Shown here piece after piece: positions 38,570 through 47,343 of a stretch of DNA of 64,000 bases (position 1 is the first letter of the stretch; every line of letters begins with the position of its first letter). The translations under genes were made by a program, and so were the position numbers. Where the stretch lies: assembly GCF_003075095.1 (NCBI RefSeq), contig NZ_QCZF01000006.1:101881-165880 (forward strand), read 5' to 3'. This DNA is from Blastococcus litoris (lineage in GTDB: Bacteria > Actinomycetota > Actinomycetes > Mycobacteriales > Geodermatophilaceae). The notes beneath the pieces are model-generated. The model was not told the origin of the DNA, did no database searches, and saw only the letters and a list, made by a program, of their open reading frames with translations.

Positions 38570-40119
38570 TCGCCGCCGAACGTTCCTGGTGGGGTTGGGG
38601 AACGACCGACCGCGCCCTGCCGGACGACGAGTGCGCGGCCCTGGCGGCGATGATCCCCGGCCTGCCCGACCGCCCGCGCCCGGTGCCCCGCGTGGCCGAC
38701 CTCGAACTACCGGCGCCCCGGGTCGGCCCGCCGTCCACGCTCCCCCTGACCACCGACCCGGCGGACCGGGCGGCGCACACGTACGGCAAGGCCTACCGGG
38801 ACGTCGTCCGTGCCCTGTCGGGCGACCTGAGGGGCGCCCCCGACGCGGTGGCGCACCCGGCCACGGAGGACGACGTGGTGCGGCTGCTCGACTGGGCGGC
38901 GTCGGCGGGGACCGTCGTCGTCCCCTTCGGCGGCGGCAGCTCGGTCGTGGGCGGCGTGGAGTACCGCGGTGACCGGCCCTGGGTGTCGATGGACCTCACC
39001 GGGCTGGACCGCGTGCTGGAGATCGACCCGGTGAGCCGGGCAGCCCGCATCCAGGGTGGCGCGCTCGGACCGGTGCTGGAGGCGCAGCTGCGCCCGCACG
39101 GGCTGACGCTGCGGCACTTCCCGCAGAGCTTCGAGTTCTCCACCCTCGGCGGGTGGCTGGCCACGCGGGCGGGCGGGCACTACGCGACCCTGCACACGCA
39201 CATCGACGACCTCGTCGAGTCGATGCGGGTGGTCACGCCGATCGGCGTCAGCGAGTCCTGGCGGCTGCCCGGCTCCGGGGCGGGCCCCTCACCGGACCGG
39301 CTGTTCCTCGGCTCGGAGGGCACGCTCGGCGTCATCACCGAGGCCTGGATGCGGTTGCAGGACCGGCCCCGGTCCAAGGCCTCGGCGTCGGTGACGTTCG
39401 CGGACATGACGGCCGCCACGGCCGCCGTCCGGGCCATCGCGCAGTCGGGTCTGCACCCGGCGAACTGCCGCCTGCTCGACCCCGGCGAGGCCGCCATGTC
39501 GGGGGCGTCGGCGGGCTCGCCCGTGCTGGTCCTGGGCGTGGAGTCGGCCGTGCACCCGGTGGAGAGCCGGCTGGCGGAGCTCACCGCCCTGGCGCAGGAC
39601 GCCGGCGGCACGGTGGAGGAGGGCAGCCGCGGGTCGGCCGCCGACACGTGGCGCTCGGCGTTCCTGCGCATGCCGTACGTCCGGGACGGGATGGCCCGGA
39701 TGAGCGCGGTCGTCGAGACCTTCGAGACGGCGTGCACCTGGGACCGGGCCGAGGAGCTCTACGCCACCGTGCGGGCGGAGGTCGGCGCCGCCGTGCGCGA
39801 GGTGACGGGGGCCGACGGGCTGGTCAACTGCCGGTTCACGCACGTGTACCCCGACGGACCGGCGCCCTACTTCACGGTGATCGCCGCCGGCCGGCCCGGA
39901 TCGGAGGTGGCCATGTGGGACGAGGTGAAGACGGCGTCGACCGAGGTGCTCGGGCGGCTCCGGGCGACGATCACCCACCACCACGCGGTCGGCCGCGACC
40001 ACCGCCCCGGCTACGACCGGCAGCGGCCGGAGCCGTTCGCCGTCGCGCTGCGGGCGGCCAAGGCGGCGCTCGACCCGGCGGAGGTCCTCAACCCCGGGGT
40101 GCTCGTGGGCCCGGTGTAG
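38566..40119 (+). CDS. FAD-binding oxidase, alkyldihydroxyacetonephosphate synthase-like
   Basis: A 517-residue flavoenzyme of the VAO/PCMH family. The FAD phosphate loop is VVPFGGGSSVVGGV (about 118-131), FSTLGGWLATRAGGH lies near the isoalloxazine, and THHHAVG (His471-473) matches the active-site histidine cluster of alkyl-DHAP synthase, which swaps a fatty acyl group for a fatty alcohol in ether-lipid synthesis. Actinobacterial relatives are annotated agpS, though their reaction is largely unproven. The start GTG overlaps the dinB stop (38566-38569). Confidence 0.88.
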   Translation: MIAAERSWWGWGTTDRALPDDECAALAAMIPGLPDRPRPVPRVADLELPAPRVGPPSTLPLTTDPADRAAHTYGKAYRDVVRALSGDLRGAPDAVAHPATEDDVVRLLDWAASAGTVVVPFGGGSSVVGGVEYRGDRPWVSMDLTGLDRVLEIDPVSRAARIQGGALGPVLEAQLRPHGLTLRHFPQSFEFSTLGGWLATRAGGHYATLHTHIDDLVESMRVVTPIGVSESWRLPGSGAGPSPDRLFLGSEGTLGVITEAWMRLQDRPRSKASASVTFADMTAATAAVRAIAQSGLHPANCRLLDPGEAAMSGASAGSPVLVLGVESAVHPVESRLAELTALAQDAGGTVEEGSRGSAADTWRSAFLRMPYVRDGMARMSAVVETFETACTWDRAEELYATVRAEVGAAVREVTGADGLVNCRFTHVYPDGPAPYFTVIAAGRPGSEVAMWDEVKTASTEVLGRLRATITHHHAVGRDHRPGYDRQRPEPFAVALRAAKAALDPAEVLNPGVLVGPV

Positions 40120-40128
40120 AACCGGACC

Positions 40129-40734
40129 GTGACCGAACCCAGCGCGTGGACGCGGATGACGACCGAGAACCCGGACCACTCCACCGCGTACGTGCAGCGC
40201 TTCCGCGACCTCGCCGCCGCCGGCCACGACCTGGTCGGGGAGGCTCGGATGGTCGACGCGATGCTGCCCCGGGGCGCGCGGGTGCTGGACGCCGGCTCGG
40301 GAACGGGCCGGATCGGCGGCTTCCTGGCGTCGGTGGGGCACGAGGTCGTCGGTGTGGACGGCGACCCGGTGCTCGTCGCCGAGGCCGAGCGGCTGCACCC
40401 GGGGGCCCGGTGGCTGGTGGGCGACCTGGCGGAGCTCGACCTCCCGGCCGCGGGGATCGACGAGCCGTTCGACGTCGTCGTGTGCGCCGGGAACGTGGTG
40501 ACCTTCCTGGCCGAGTCCACCCGGACCGAGGTGCTGCGCCGCATGCGCGCCCACGTGCGGCCGGGGGGACGGGCGGCGATCGGGTTCGGCGCCGGCCGGG
40601 GCTACGAGTTCGACGACTTCCTGGCTGACGCCCGGTCCGCCGGCTGGGCACCCGACCTGCTGCTGTCCACCTGGGACCTGCGTCCCTTCGGGCCGGAGTC
40701 CGACTTCCTGGTGGCCGTCCTCCGCCCGGCCTGA
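40129..40734 (+). CDS. Class I SAM-dependent methyltransferase
   Basis: A 201-residue methyltransferase with the Rossmann motifs VLDAGSGTGRIGGFL (motif I), VGVDGDPVLVAEAERL (acidic loop), VVVCAGNVVTFL (motif IV) and RPGGRAAIGFG. The GTG start at 40129 lies 9 bp after the oxidase stop. The small size suggests a small-molecule substrate. It closes the dinB operon; a small minus-strand candidate gene overlaps its 3' end. Confidence 0.88.
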   Translation: MTEPSAWTRMTTENPDHSTAYVQRFRDLAAAGHDLVGEARMVDAMLPRGARVLDAGSGTGRIGGFLASVGHEVVGVDGDPVLVAEAERLHPGARWLVGDLAELDLPAAGIDEPFDVVVCAGNVVTFLAESTRTEVLRRMRAHVRPGGRAAIGFGAGRGYEFDDFLADARSAGWAPDLLLSTWDLRPFGPESDFLVAVLRPA

Positions 40735-40991
40735 CCGGGCGTCGCGCGGCCCACCCTGGGGGCATGGGGCGGACCGCGCGACATCCGGTGTTCGCGAGCC
40801 GGGGCCTGGACGGCCGGGTCGCTGCTCGACGCCCCGCCGGTGGTCGCGTCCTCGTCGGTCGTCGTGCCGTCGCGCCGTCGCGCCGTCGCGCCGTCGCTCA
40901 GGGTGCCGCCGGCGACCAGGCCCAACGTGCGCACCCAGGCGTGGCCGCCGATCCGTTCGCGGCGGGCGGGCTGCTGGTCCACGTCGTCCAT
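40602..40991 (-). CDS. Candidate small gene with strong ribosome site, possibly frameshifted
   Basis: The ATG at 40991 follows GAAAGGAG at good spacing, and the first 30 codons (MDDVDQQPARRERIGGHAWV then RTLGLVAGG) use G/C at nearly every third position like real genes here. After that the product becomes low-complexity and continues as antisense of the methyltransferase gene to a stop at 40602. A four-copy 8-bp repeat at 40866-40897 lies within the frame, and slippage there would change the reading frame. A short real protein that is frameshifted in this copy is possible; so is chance. Confidence 0.35.
   Translation of the reverse strand: MDDVDQQPARRERIGGHAWVRTLGLVAGGTLSDGATARRRDGTTTDEDATTGGASSSDPAVQAPAREHRMSRGPPHAPRVGRATPGQAGRRTATRKSDSGPKGRRSQVDSSRSGAQPADRASARKSSNS
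40866..40897. repeat. Four perfect 8-bp repeats
   Basis: GCCGTCGC is repeated four times without a mismatch. The unit length is not a multiple of three, so gain or loss of a copy would shift the frame of the candidate gene that spans it on the minus strand. Confidence 0.85.
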
Positions 40992-41107
40992 GGGTCTGCT
41001 CCTTTCGTCCGTCGGTCCCCGTGCGGACCGCTCGGGGTTGCCGATGACGGCGTCCGCTGTGACCCGACTGGCCCGCGACCTGGACCTTCCCCGAAAAGTG
41101 TCACTGG

Positions 41108-41123
41108 TCGAACGTATGTTCTC
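41108..41123 (+). promoter_or_regulatory. LexA-type SOS box before the HNH gene
   Basis: TCGAAC-GTAT-GTTCTC matches the actinobacterial LexA site TCGAAC-N4-GTTCGA at 10 of 12 defined positions. It ends 3 bp before the ATG at 41127. Repressor binding there would block transcription. Members of the 13E12 family in Mycobacterium tuberculosis are known LexA targets, which supports the reading. Confidence 0.7.
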
Positions 41124-41126
41124 CTC

Positions 41127-42608
41127 ATGCAGCGGATGCAGGCGTCGTCCAGGTTCGAGAGCCTGGTGAGCGACTGGCTGCGCGGCCGACCGGAGCCCGA
41201 GCTGCAGCGGCCCCTGACATCACTGGGCGACGGGGAGGTCACCGCCGAACTGGCGCGGATAGAGCGCAACCGGGCGCGGGACGCCGCACGCGAAGCCGAC
41301 CTCATCCTCCGTCTGGCCGAACTGCGCCCCGACACGGACGACCCTCCCCCCGGCAGCCGCGGTGGGCGCAGCCGCACCTGGCGGCGAACCGACCCGGAGT
41401 TCCCCGGGGTGAGCGAGTTCTTCCCCGACGAGGTCGCGCTCGCGCTCAACCTCGGCCGCGGCACGGCCGCGTTCCGTGCCCGGCGCGCCTACACCTGGCG
41501 TGACAACCTCCCGGCGACGTTCGCCGCGCTGCACTGCGGCGAGATCGACGAGCGCCGGGCTGGGGTGCTCGCCGACGCGCTGCAGCACACCACGCCCGAC
41601 CTGGCTCGTGCGGTGGAGGCGGGGCTGCTGCCCGAGGCGGGCGACCTGTCCCCGGCCCGGCTGCGGGCACGGGCGCTGGAACTGCTGGCCGAGCTCGACG
41701 CCACCGCGATGGACGAGCGGCGGCGGCAGGCGCAGCGGGCCGCCGACGTGCGCGCCTACGGCACCGGCGACGGCATGGCCAGCCTGACCACCGACATGAC
41801 CGCCGACGAGGCGGCCGCCTGCTACGACGTGATCGACCAGCTGGCGACGATGGCGAAGGCCGACGGTGATCCGCGCCCGATCGGCGAGATCCGGTCCTCG
41901 ATCCACTCCATGTTGATCCTGCGGCCGGCGGACTCCGGCCTGCCCGGGGTCACTGTCGACCTGAGTGTCACCGCAGCCCTCGACGGTCTGGAGGGCTCCA
42001 GCGCCCGGGGCGGGGAGGTCAACGGCTTCCCGGTCACCGCTGCCCACCTGCGCGAACTGCTCCGCCGGCTCGGCGCGCTCGGCCTGACCACGCCGGAGGG
42101 CGGGTCGCTGACGGTCGCGATCACCGACCAGAACGGGCAGCTGCTCGCAGCCCTCTCCGCCGCCGAACTCGACCGTCGGGCGACGCGGGGCTGCCCCGAG
42201 CACTCGGACGCCGACGGCCAGACGGGCGCCGACTGCCGGTGCCCGGTGCTGGACGCGCCGCCGGCCACCGACGCCTACGAGCCCACGGCCGCCCAACGGC
42301 GGTTCGTGAAGACCCGGGACCGCCGCTGCAGGTTCCCCAACTGCGGGCAGCGGGTCGGCTGGGCCGACCTCGACCACGTGGTCGAGCACGCCCGGGGCGG
42401 CGCGACGGCCTGCTCGAACCTGTGCTGCGCGTGCCGCTCGCACCACCGGCTGAAGACCTTCGCCCGCGGCTGGGTCTTCCGCATGGACGCCGACGGCACC
42501 CTGCACGTGACCAGCCCGTCCGGGATCACCCGCACCACCCGGCCACCGGGCCTGCGACCACCCGAACCACCGCCGCACATACCAGCGGACGACCCTCCAC
42601 CGTTCTGA
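41127..42608 (+). CDS. 13E12-repeat-family protein with HNH nuclease domain
   Basis: A 493-residue protein. The N-terminal two thirds is a DUF222 (13E12) domain (about 25-330) with DEVALALNLGRGTAAFRARRA and the QRAADVRAYGTGDGMASLTTDM core. The C-terminal HNH nuclease (about 385-440) contains CRFPNCG, DLDHVVEHARGGATACSNL and CRSHHRLK, with the Cys pairs binding zinc and the DH as catalytic pair. This family is abundant in actinobacteria, often in many copies per genome, with unsettled function. The SOS box directly before the ATG at 41127 implies damage-induced expression. There is no ribosome site, so a leaderless transcript is possible. Confidence 0.9.
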   Translation: MQRMQASSRFESLVSDWLRGRPEPELQRPLTSLGDGEVTAELARIERNRARDAAREADLILRLAELRPDTDDPPPGSRGGRSRTWRRTDPEFPGVSEFFPDEVALALNLGRGTAAFRARRAYTWRDNLPATFAALHCGEIDERRAGVLADALQHTTPDLARAVEAGLLPEAGDLSPARLRARALELLAELDATAMDERRRQAQRAADVRAYGTGDGMASLTTDMTADEAAACYDVIDQLATMAKADGDPRPIGEIRSSIHSMLILRPADSGLPGVTVDLSVTAALDGLEGSSARGGEVNGFPVTAAHLRELLRRLGALGLTTPEGGSLTVAITDQNGQLLAALSAAELDRRATRGCPEHSDADGQTGADCRCPVLDAPPATDAYEPTAAQRRFVKTRDRRCRFPNCGQRVGWADLDHVVEHARGGATACSNLCCACRSHHRLKTFARGWVFRMDADGTLHVTSPSGITRTTRPPGLRPPEPPPHIPADDPPPF

Positions 42609-42614
42609 CCCGCC

Positions 42615-42652
42615 GGGCGCACGACCGCCGATCCGGAGACGGCCGTGCGCCC
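42615..42652 (+). terminator. Terminator hairpin after the HNH gene
   Basis: GGGCGCACG at 42615-42623 pairs with 42644-42652, and CCG/CGG extend the stem after one mismatch. It begins 6 bp past the stop at 42608. The rest of the gap to 42777 shows nothing recognisable. Confidence 0.7.
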
Positions 42653-42776
42653 GACGGAGAGCGGGGAGCCCCGACCAGTGGCGCCCGCGCGCGGGAAGGA
42701 CTCGGGACGACCGTGTCGGGCGAACCTGGCGGCAACCTGTGAGTCGGGTGTCAGGCCGCCGTGAATCGGGCCCCGG

Positions 42777-43667
42777 TCACCCGAGGACACCGTTGGCGCG
42801 CAGCAGGACCAGCGCCTGGACGGTGCGGTGGCCGCGCCACTCCAGGGCGGCGGCGGGGGAGTAGCTGGCGAAGTCCACCGCCCAGCCGCCGTCGGGCTGC
42901 TGGCCGGCCGCGAGCCGCTCGAGCTCGGCCTCGACCACCCCGTCGGCGAACAACGTGCGCGCCGGCCCACCCGGGAGCGGCGCGAGATCCAGCGGTCGCA
43001 TGAACTCGTCGTCGGCACCGCCGGTCACGTGCAGGAGTCCGTCCTCGGGCACGTGCGGCCGGAGGGCGTCGACCAGCGTGCCCGCCTCGGGGACCGACGG
43101 GGCCGCCGCGTCCAGCAGCTGCGCGGCGAAGGCGAGCACCATGGCGTGCGGCTCGTCGTCCAGGTCCCGCACGGCCCGCAGGCAGTACCCGGTCGCCCGT
43201 TCCAGCCACGGGTGGCCCGCCACCGCCGGATCCGCCGCCGCGACCCGGTGGGCGACCGCCGCGACGACGGCGGTGATCTGCAGGGAGGACGTCCCGCTGT
43301 CCGCCCCCGACCAGAACGGCGCGCAGGCGGCCGGGTCGGGTATCGGCAGCGCGAACGGCAGGCCGCCGTCCGGGAGGGTCACCGCGTCGAGCCAGTCGCA
43401 CAGCTGCACGGCGCGGGTGGAGACCAGCGGGGCGACATCGGCGAACACCTCGAGCGCGTGCAGGGCGCCGCCGGGCTGGCTGGTGCGCGAGCGCAGGTCG
43501 GGCTCCAGCCCCCACCCGTAGCCGCCGTCGGGGTTGCGGTAGCCGTCGACGGCGGCGAGCACCGCCTCGGGTCCGCCGTCGCCGAACAGCAGGTCGAACC
43601 GGCGCCGGTCGAGGACCCGGGCGGAGCCGGCCAGGAAGTCCGCGGCCGCGGCGAGGTCGACGGTCAT
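42777..43667 (-). CDS. Alpha/alpha-barrel protein (prenyltransferase/terpene cyclase-like fold), unknown function
   Basis: A 296-residue soluble protein. Repeated patterns such as NPDGGYGWGLEPDL, DGGLPFALPIP and QPDGGWAVDFASY resemble the QW-like repeats of alpha/alpha-toroid proteins such as terpene cyclases and prenyltransferases. No DDxD or other catalytic motif of those enzymes is seen, so it may be a binding or regulatory relative. ATG 43667 is 7 bp after the PucR-type gene's stop, so it is probably cotranscribed with that gene. Confidence 0.72.
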   Translation of the reverse strand: MTVDLAAAADFLAGSARVLDRRRFDLLFGDGGPEAVLAAVDGYRNPDGGYGWGLEPDLRSRTSQPGGALHALEVFADVAPLVSTRAVQLCDWLDAVTLPDGGLPFALPIPDPAACAPFWSGADSGTSSLQITAVVAAVAHRVAAADPAVAGHPWLERATGYCLRAVRDLDDEPHAMVLAFAAQLLDAAAPSVPEAGTLVDALRPHVPEDGLLHVTGGADDEFMRPLDLAPLPGGPARTLFADGVVEAELERLAAGQQPDGGWAVDFASYSPAAALEWRGHRTVQALVLLRANGVLG

Positions 43668-43674
43668 GAGGTGA

Positions 43675-44865
43675 TCATGACTGCGACGGGACGCCCAGGG
43701 CCAACGTGAGCTCCAGGACCGTGCGCGGGTCCTCCAGCCGCTTGCCGTACAGCTCGCGCAGCTGCCCCATGCGGTAGCGCACCGTCTGCGGGTGCACGAA
43801 CAGCTCCGCCGCGATCGCCTCCCGGCGGCCGTGGTGCAGCAGCCACGCGCGCAGGGTCTCGGTGAGCTTCTCGCGGGCGCTGTCGCCGAGATCTGCCAGC
43901 GGGGCCAGCGCCTGGGCGCGGAGGTCGGCCAGCGCTCCCTCGTCGGCGCGGAGCACCAGCTCGGCCAGCCGCACCTCTGTGTCCACGGGCTCCACGCCGT
44001 CCGGGGCCAGCCCGAGCTGGGCGGCCCGGCAGGCTCGCGTGTAGGAACCCCCGACCTGCTCCCACGGTCGCGCGGGCCCGACCACCGCTTCCGACTCCGC
44101 CAGCGAGCGCATCAGCGCCGGTCGCGACCGTCCCTCCGCGTCGGGCACGAGCAGCGCCACCATCTCGCCCGAGGACTCCGGCGCCGGCACCTCGGCAGTG
44201 GAGCGCAGGGTTCGGGGGTCCAGCGAGGCCAGCGCCCCACGGACACGGGCCTCGGGCACGATCACGGCCGTCAGGGTCCGCGGCGGCGTCCAGTCGGCTC
44301 GTTCCGCCGCCGCATCCAGCTCCTGCCGCGGTGCGCCGGCCAGCAGCTGGTCGGCGAGCCGCTCGCGGTACCGCTCCCTGACCCGCCCCGTGGTGGCCAG
44401 CTCGTCGCTGTGCCCGGCCACGCTGGCCGCCGAGAGCTGGTCGATGTAGGCGAACACCAGCTCGGCGAACCGCGCGAGCTGCTCGGCGGTGAGGCCCGCC
44501 CGGACCCCGCTCTCCGCCATGTGCCGCCAGGACACGCGCGCGCCCACGCGGTAGGCGCCCAGCAGCGCGTCCATCGACCGGCCGCTGCGCGCCTCGCCGC
44601 GGCCGAGCGCGTAGGCGCCGTCCAGCGCCGGCTGGATCGGGGTGCTGGCGTCGGTGGATCCACCGGACGAGGCCAGCACGAGGAAACCACCCAGCGCCAG
44701 CTGGACGGCGGTCTCGATCTTGGGCCCCATCTCGCCGCTGAACGCATCGGCGTAGCTGGGCACCTCGACCACGATCGCGGCGACGGTCTGCTCGGCCACC
44801 GCCGGCAGCTCGTCGCGGATCGCCTCGGCCGCGGCCGGTGGGATGCTCAGTTCGTCGTCGGTCAT
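43675..44865 (-). CDS. PucR/CdaR-type transcriptional regulator
   Basis: A 396-residue regulator. The N-terminal part (about 10-165) is an all-helical sensor with LLGAYRVGARVSWRHM, the middle (about 180-320) is a GGDEF-like fold without the catalytic motif, and the C-terminus has the PucR helix-turn-helix, REAIAAELFVHPQTVRYRM. ATG 44865 follows GAGGGTGG. It is divergent from a reductase-desaturase operon, and an inverted repeat lies just upstream of its start, so it probably controls that operon in response to lipid or membrane state. In Mycobacterium tuberculosis the related operon is controlled by a TetR-type protein instead. Confidence 0.88.
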   Translation of the reverse strand: MTDDELSIPPAAAEAIRDELPAVAEQTVAAIVVEVPSYADAFSGEMGPKIETAVQLALGGFLVLASSGGSTDASTPIQPALDGAYALGRGEARSGRSMDALLGAYRVGARVSWRHMAESGVRAGLTAEQLARFAELVFAYIDQLSAASVAGHSDELATTGRVRERYRERLADQLLAGAPRQELDAAAERADWTPPRTLTAVIVPEARVRGALASLDPRTLRSTAEVPAPESSGEMVALLVPDAEGRSRPALMRSLAESEAVVGPARPWEQVGGSYTRACRAAQLGLAPDGVEPVDTEVRLAELVLRADEGALADLRAQALAPLADLGDSAREKLTETLRAWLLHHGRREAIAAELFVHPQTVRYRMGQLRELYGKRLEDPRTVLELTLALGVPSQS

Positions 44866-44875
44866 TCCACCCTCT

Positions 44876-44890
44876 TGTTCGCAGGGAACA
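44876..44890. promoter_or_regulatory. Inverted repeat in the PucR/reductase divergent promoter
   Basis: TGTTC-N5-GAACA lies 11 bp upstream of the PucR-type start and 67 bp upstream of the reductase start. It is a plausible operator for the regulator; it also slightly resembles a LexA site but lacks the flanking TC/GA bases. Confidence 0.4.
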
Positions 44891-44956
44891 GAACCTACCC
44901 GCCGATTCACGTCGGGGGCACAGGTAGTTGCGCGCTGGGCTGGGAAAGCTAGGTGC

Positions 44957-46069
44957 ATGACGACCACCGATCCGCGTCCGACCACGGCTGCGCCGCGCCG
45001 TGGTCGATCATCGGGAGCCCTGCGCGACCGGCTGCTCAAATTCGCCGAGCTGGTGACCACCCCCCTGCTCCCCAGCGACTACCTCGACCTCGTCGACCCG
45101 CTGCGGTCGGGCGCCGACCTGCGCGGACGCATCGAGGCCATCCACCCCGAGACGCGCGACGCCGCCACGATCGTCATCCGACCCGGTCGCAGCTGGCGCC
45201 CGCACAAGCCGGGGCAGTACATCCGCATCGGGATCGACGTGAACGGCGTCCGCCAGTGGCGGGCCTACTCGCTGACGTCCGACCTGACCCGCACCGACGG
45301 CTGCATCTCCGTCACCGTGAAGGCCATCCCGGGCGGCAAGGTCAGCAACCACCTGGTGCACCGCGCGAAGCCCGGCACCATCGTGCAGCTCGACCAGGCC
45401 GCCGGTGAGTTCTGCCTGCCCGACGACCGTCCCGAGAAGGCGTTGTTCGTCACCGCCGGCTCCGGCATCACCCCGGTGATGGGCATCCTGCGCAACCACC
45501 CCGAGCTGACCGATGTCGTCCTGGTGCACTCCGCGCCCACAGCGGACGACGTCGTCTTCGGCGCCGACCTGCGGCAGATGGCGGCCGAGGGCCGGATCAC
45601 CCTGATCGAGCAGCACACCGACTCCGCCGGGATGCTCGACGCCCGCTCCGTCGCCGACCTGGTGCCCGACCTGCACGAGCGCGCCACCTGGGCCTGCGGC
45701 CCGGTCGGGATGCTCGAGGCCCTCGAGGAGCACTTCGCGCAGGCCGGTATCGCCGACCGCCTCTACACCGAGCGCTTCCGCCCCTCGGTCGTCGTCACCG
45801 GCGAGGGCGGCACGGTCTCGTTCACGAAGAACGGCACCACGCTCGAGGCCGACGGGGCGACCCCGATCCTCGACGCCGCCGAGGACGCCGGCGTCCTCAT
45901 GCCGAGCGGCTGCCGCATGGGCATCTGCTACGGCTGCGTCCTCCCGTTGCGCGAGGGCGCCGTGCGCGACCTGCGCAACGGCGAGCTGACCGTCGCCGCA
46001 CCCGGCGACGGCGTGCTCATCCAGACCTGCGTGAGCGCCGCCGCCGGCGCCTGCGACATCGACCACTGA
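44957..46069 (+). CDS. Ferredoxin-type oxidoreductase for fatty acid desaturase
   Basis: A 370-residue NAD(P)H oxidoreductase. The FAD domain (about 50-155) has RAYS at 102-105; the NAD domain (about 160-260) has TAGSGITPVMG and CGPVGM; the C-terminal plant-type [2Fe-2S] domain (about 283-370) has Cys319, Cys324, Cys327 and Cys358. The arrangement matches mycobacterial Rv3230c, the electron donor of the stearoyl-CoA desaturase DesA3. The desaturase gene starts 17 bp downstream, which makes the electron-transfer role very likely. Confidence 0.93.
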   Translation: MTTTDPRPTTAAPRRGRSSGALRDRLLKFAELVTTPLLPSDYLDLVDPLRSGADLRGRIEAIHPETRDAATIVIRPGRSWRPHKPGQYIRIGIDVNGVRQWRAYSLTSDLTRTDGCISVTVKAIPGGKVSNHLVHRAKPGTIVQLDQAAGEFCLPDDRPEKALFVTAGSGITPVMGILRNHPELTDVVLVHSAPTADDVVFGADLRQMAAEGRITLIEQHTDSAGMLDARSVADLVPDLHERATWACGPVGMLEALEEHFAQAGIADRLYTERFRPSVVVTGEGGTVSFTKNGTTLEADGATPILDAAEDAGVLMPSGCRMGICYGCVLPLREGAVRDLRNGELTVAAPGDGVLIQTCVSAAAGACDIDH

Positions 46070-46086
46070 CCTCTGAGGAGACCACC

Positions 46087-47283
46087 GTGACCGTGATCCA
46101 GAAGAAGTCCGAGAACCCGATCGCCCACCTGTCCGCCGAGGACATCGAGATCATCGGCAAGGAGCTCGACACCATCCGCCAGGAGGTGCGCGACAGCCTG
46201 GGCGAGGACGACGCCAAGTACATCCGCCGCGTCATCGACGTCCAGCGCAAGCTCGAGCTGGGCAGCCGCGCGGCCCTGCTGGTCTCGATGTTCCCGCCGG
46301 CCTGGGTCGTCGGGACGGTCGGCCTCTCGGTCGCCAAGATCCTCGAGAACATGGAGATCGGGCACAACATCCTGCACGGCCAGTGGGACTGGATGCGCGA
46401 CCCGAAGATCCACTCCACGACGTGGGAGTGGGACATGGCCAGCCCGGCCGAGCAGTGGAAGCACTCGCACAACGAGCTGCACCACACGTACACGAACGTG
46501 ATCGGCAAGGACAACGACCTCGGCTACGGCATCATGCGCGTCGACGAGGACCAGAAGTGGCACCCGATGTACCTGGCGCAGCCGCTGTGGAACTTCATCA
46601 ACGCCTGCTTCTTCGAGTACGGGATCGCCGCCTACGACCTCGAGCTGGGCAAGAACCTGGCGACCAAGAAGCGCCGGGCGAACCCGAAGTTCCGGGCCGA
46701 CGCCAAGAACGTGCTGAAGAAGATCCGCAACCAGGCCACCAAGGACTACCTGGTCCACCCGGTGCTCTCGGGCCCCTCGTTCCTGCCCACCCTGGCCGCG
46801 AACTTCACGGCCAACGTGGTGCGCAACCTCTGGTCGCACTCGGTGATCATGTGCGGCCACTTCCCCGAGGGCGTCGAGACCTTCGAGAAGAAGTCGATCG
46901 ACGGCGAGACCCGCGGCGAGTGGTACCTGCGCCAGATGCTCGGCTCGGCCAACATCTCGGGCAGCAAGGCCATGCACATCATGACCGGGAACCTGAGCCA
47001 CCAGGTGGAGCACCACCTGTTCCCCGACCTCCCCAGCAACCGGTACGCCGAGATCGCGCCGCGGGTGAAGGACGTCTTCGACCGCTACGGCCTGACCTAC
47101 CACTCCGCCCCGCTGTACAAGCAGGTCGCGAGCGCGTGGCACAAGGTGATCCGGCTGTCGTTGCCCAACGGCTGGCTGGCCGAGACGACGCCGAAGAACG
47201 CGCCGGCGCAGGTCGTCAAGCTGGCCCGCATGACGTTCGGCGGCAAGCAGGTCCGCCGCCAGCTGTCGCGCGTCGCCGCCTAG
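46087..47283 (+). CDS. Membrane fatty acyl-CoA desaturase, DesA3-like
   Basis: A 398-residue diiron desaturase that should introduce a double bond (probably delta-9) into acyl chains. The three histidine boxes are His93/His97 (GHNILHG), His128-His133 (HNELHH) and His305-His310 (HQVEHH). A hydrophobic segment of about 20 residues lies at 64-83. The GTG at 46087 follows TGAGGAGACC. It is the second gene of the reductase-desaturase operon and is followed by a strong hairpin. Through unsaturated lipids it would adapt membrane fluidity to cold or stress. Confidence 0.93.
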   Translation: MTVIQKKSENPIAHLSAEDIEIIGKELDTIRQEVRDSLGEDDAKYIRRVIDVQRKLELGSRAALLVSMFPPAWVVGTVGLSVAKILENMEIGHNILHGQWDWMRDPKIHSTTWEWDMASPAEQWKHSHNELHHTYTNVIGKDNDLGYGIMRVDEDQKWHPMYLAQPLWNFINACFFEYGIAAYDLELGKNLATKKRRANPKFRADAKNVLKKIRNQATKDYLVHPVLSGPSFLPTLAANFTANVVRNLWSHSVIMCGHFPEGVETFEKKSIDGETRGEWYLRQMLGSANISGSKAMHIMTGNLSHQVEHHLFPDLPSNRYAEIAPRVKDVFDRYGLTYHSAPLYKQVASAWHKVIRLSLPNGWLAETTPKNAPAQVVKLARMTFGGKQVRRQLSRVAA

Positions 47284-47304
47284 TTCCGCAGCTCGTCGAG
47301 CCGC

Positions 47305-47337
47305 CGAGGCCCGGAACCGTCCTGGTTCCGGGCCTCG
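47305..47337. terminator. Bidirectional hairpin after the desaturase operon
   Basis: A perfect 14-bp stem with loop GTCCT lies between convergent stops at 47283 and 47344. Confidence 0.85.
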
Positions 47338-47343
47338 CTGCGT

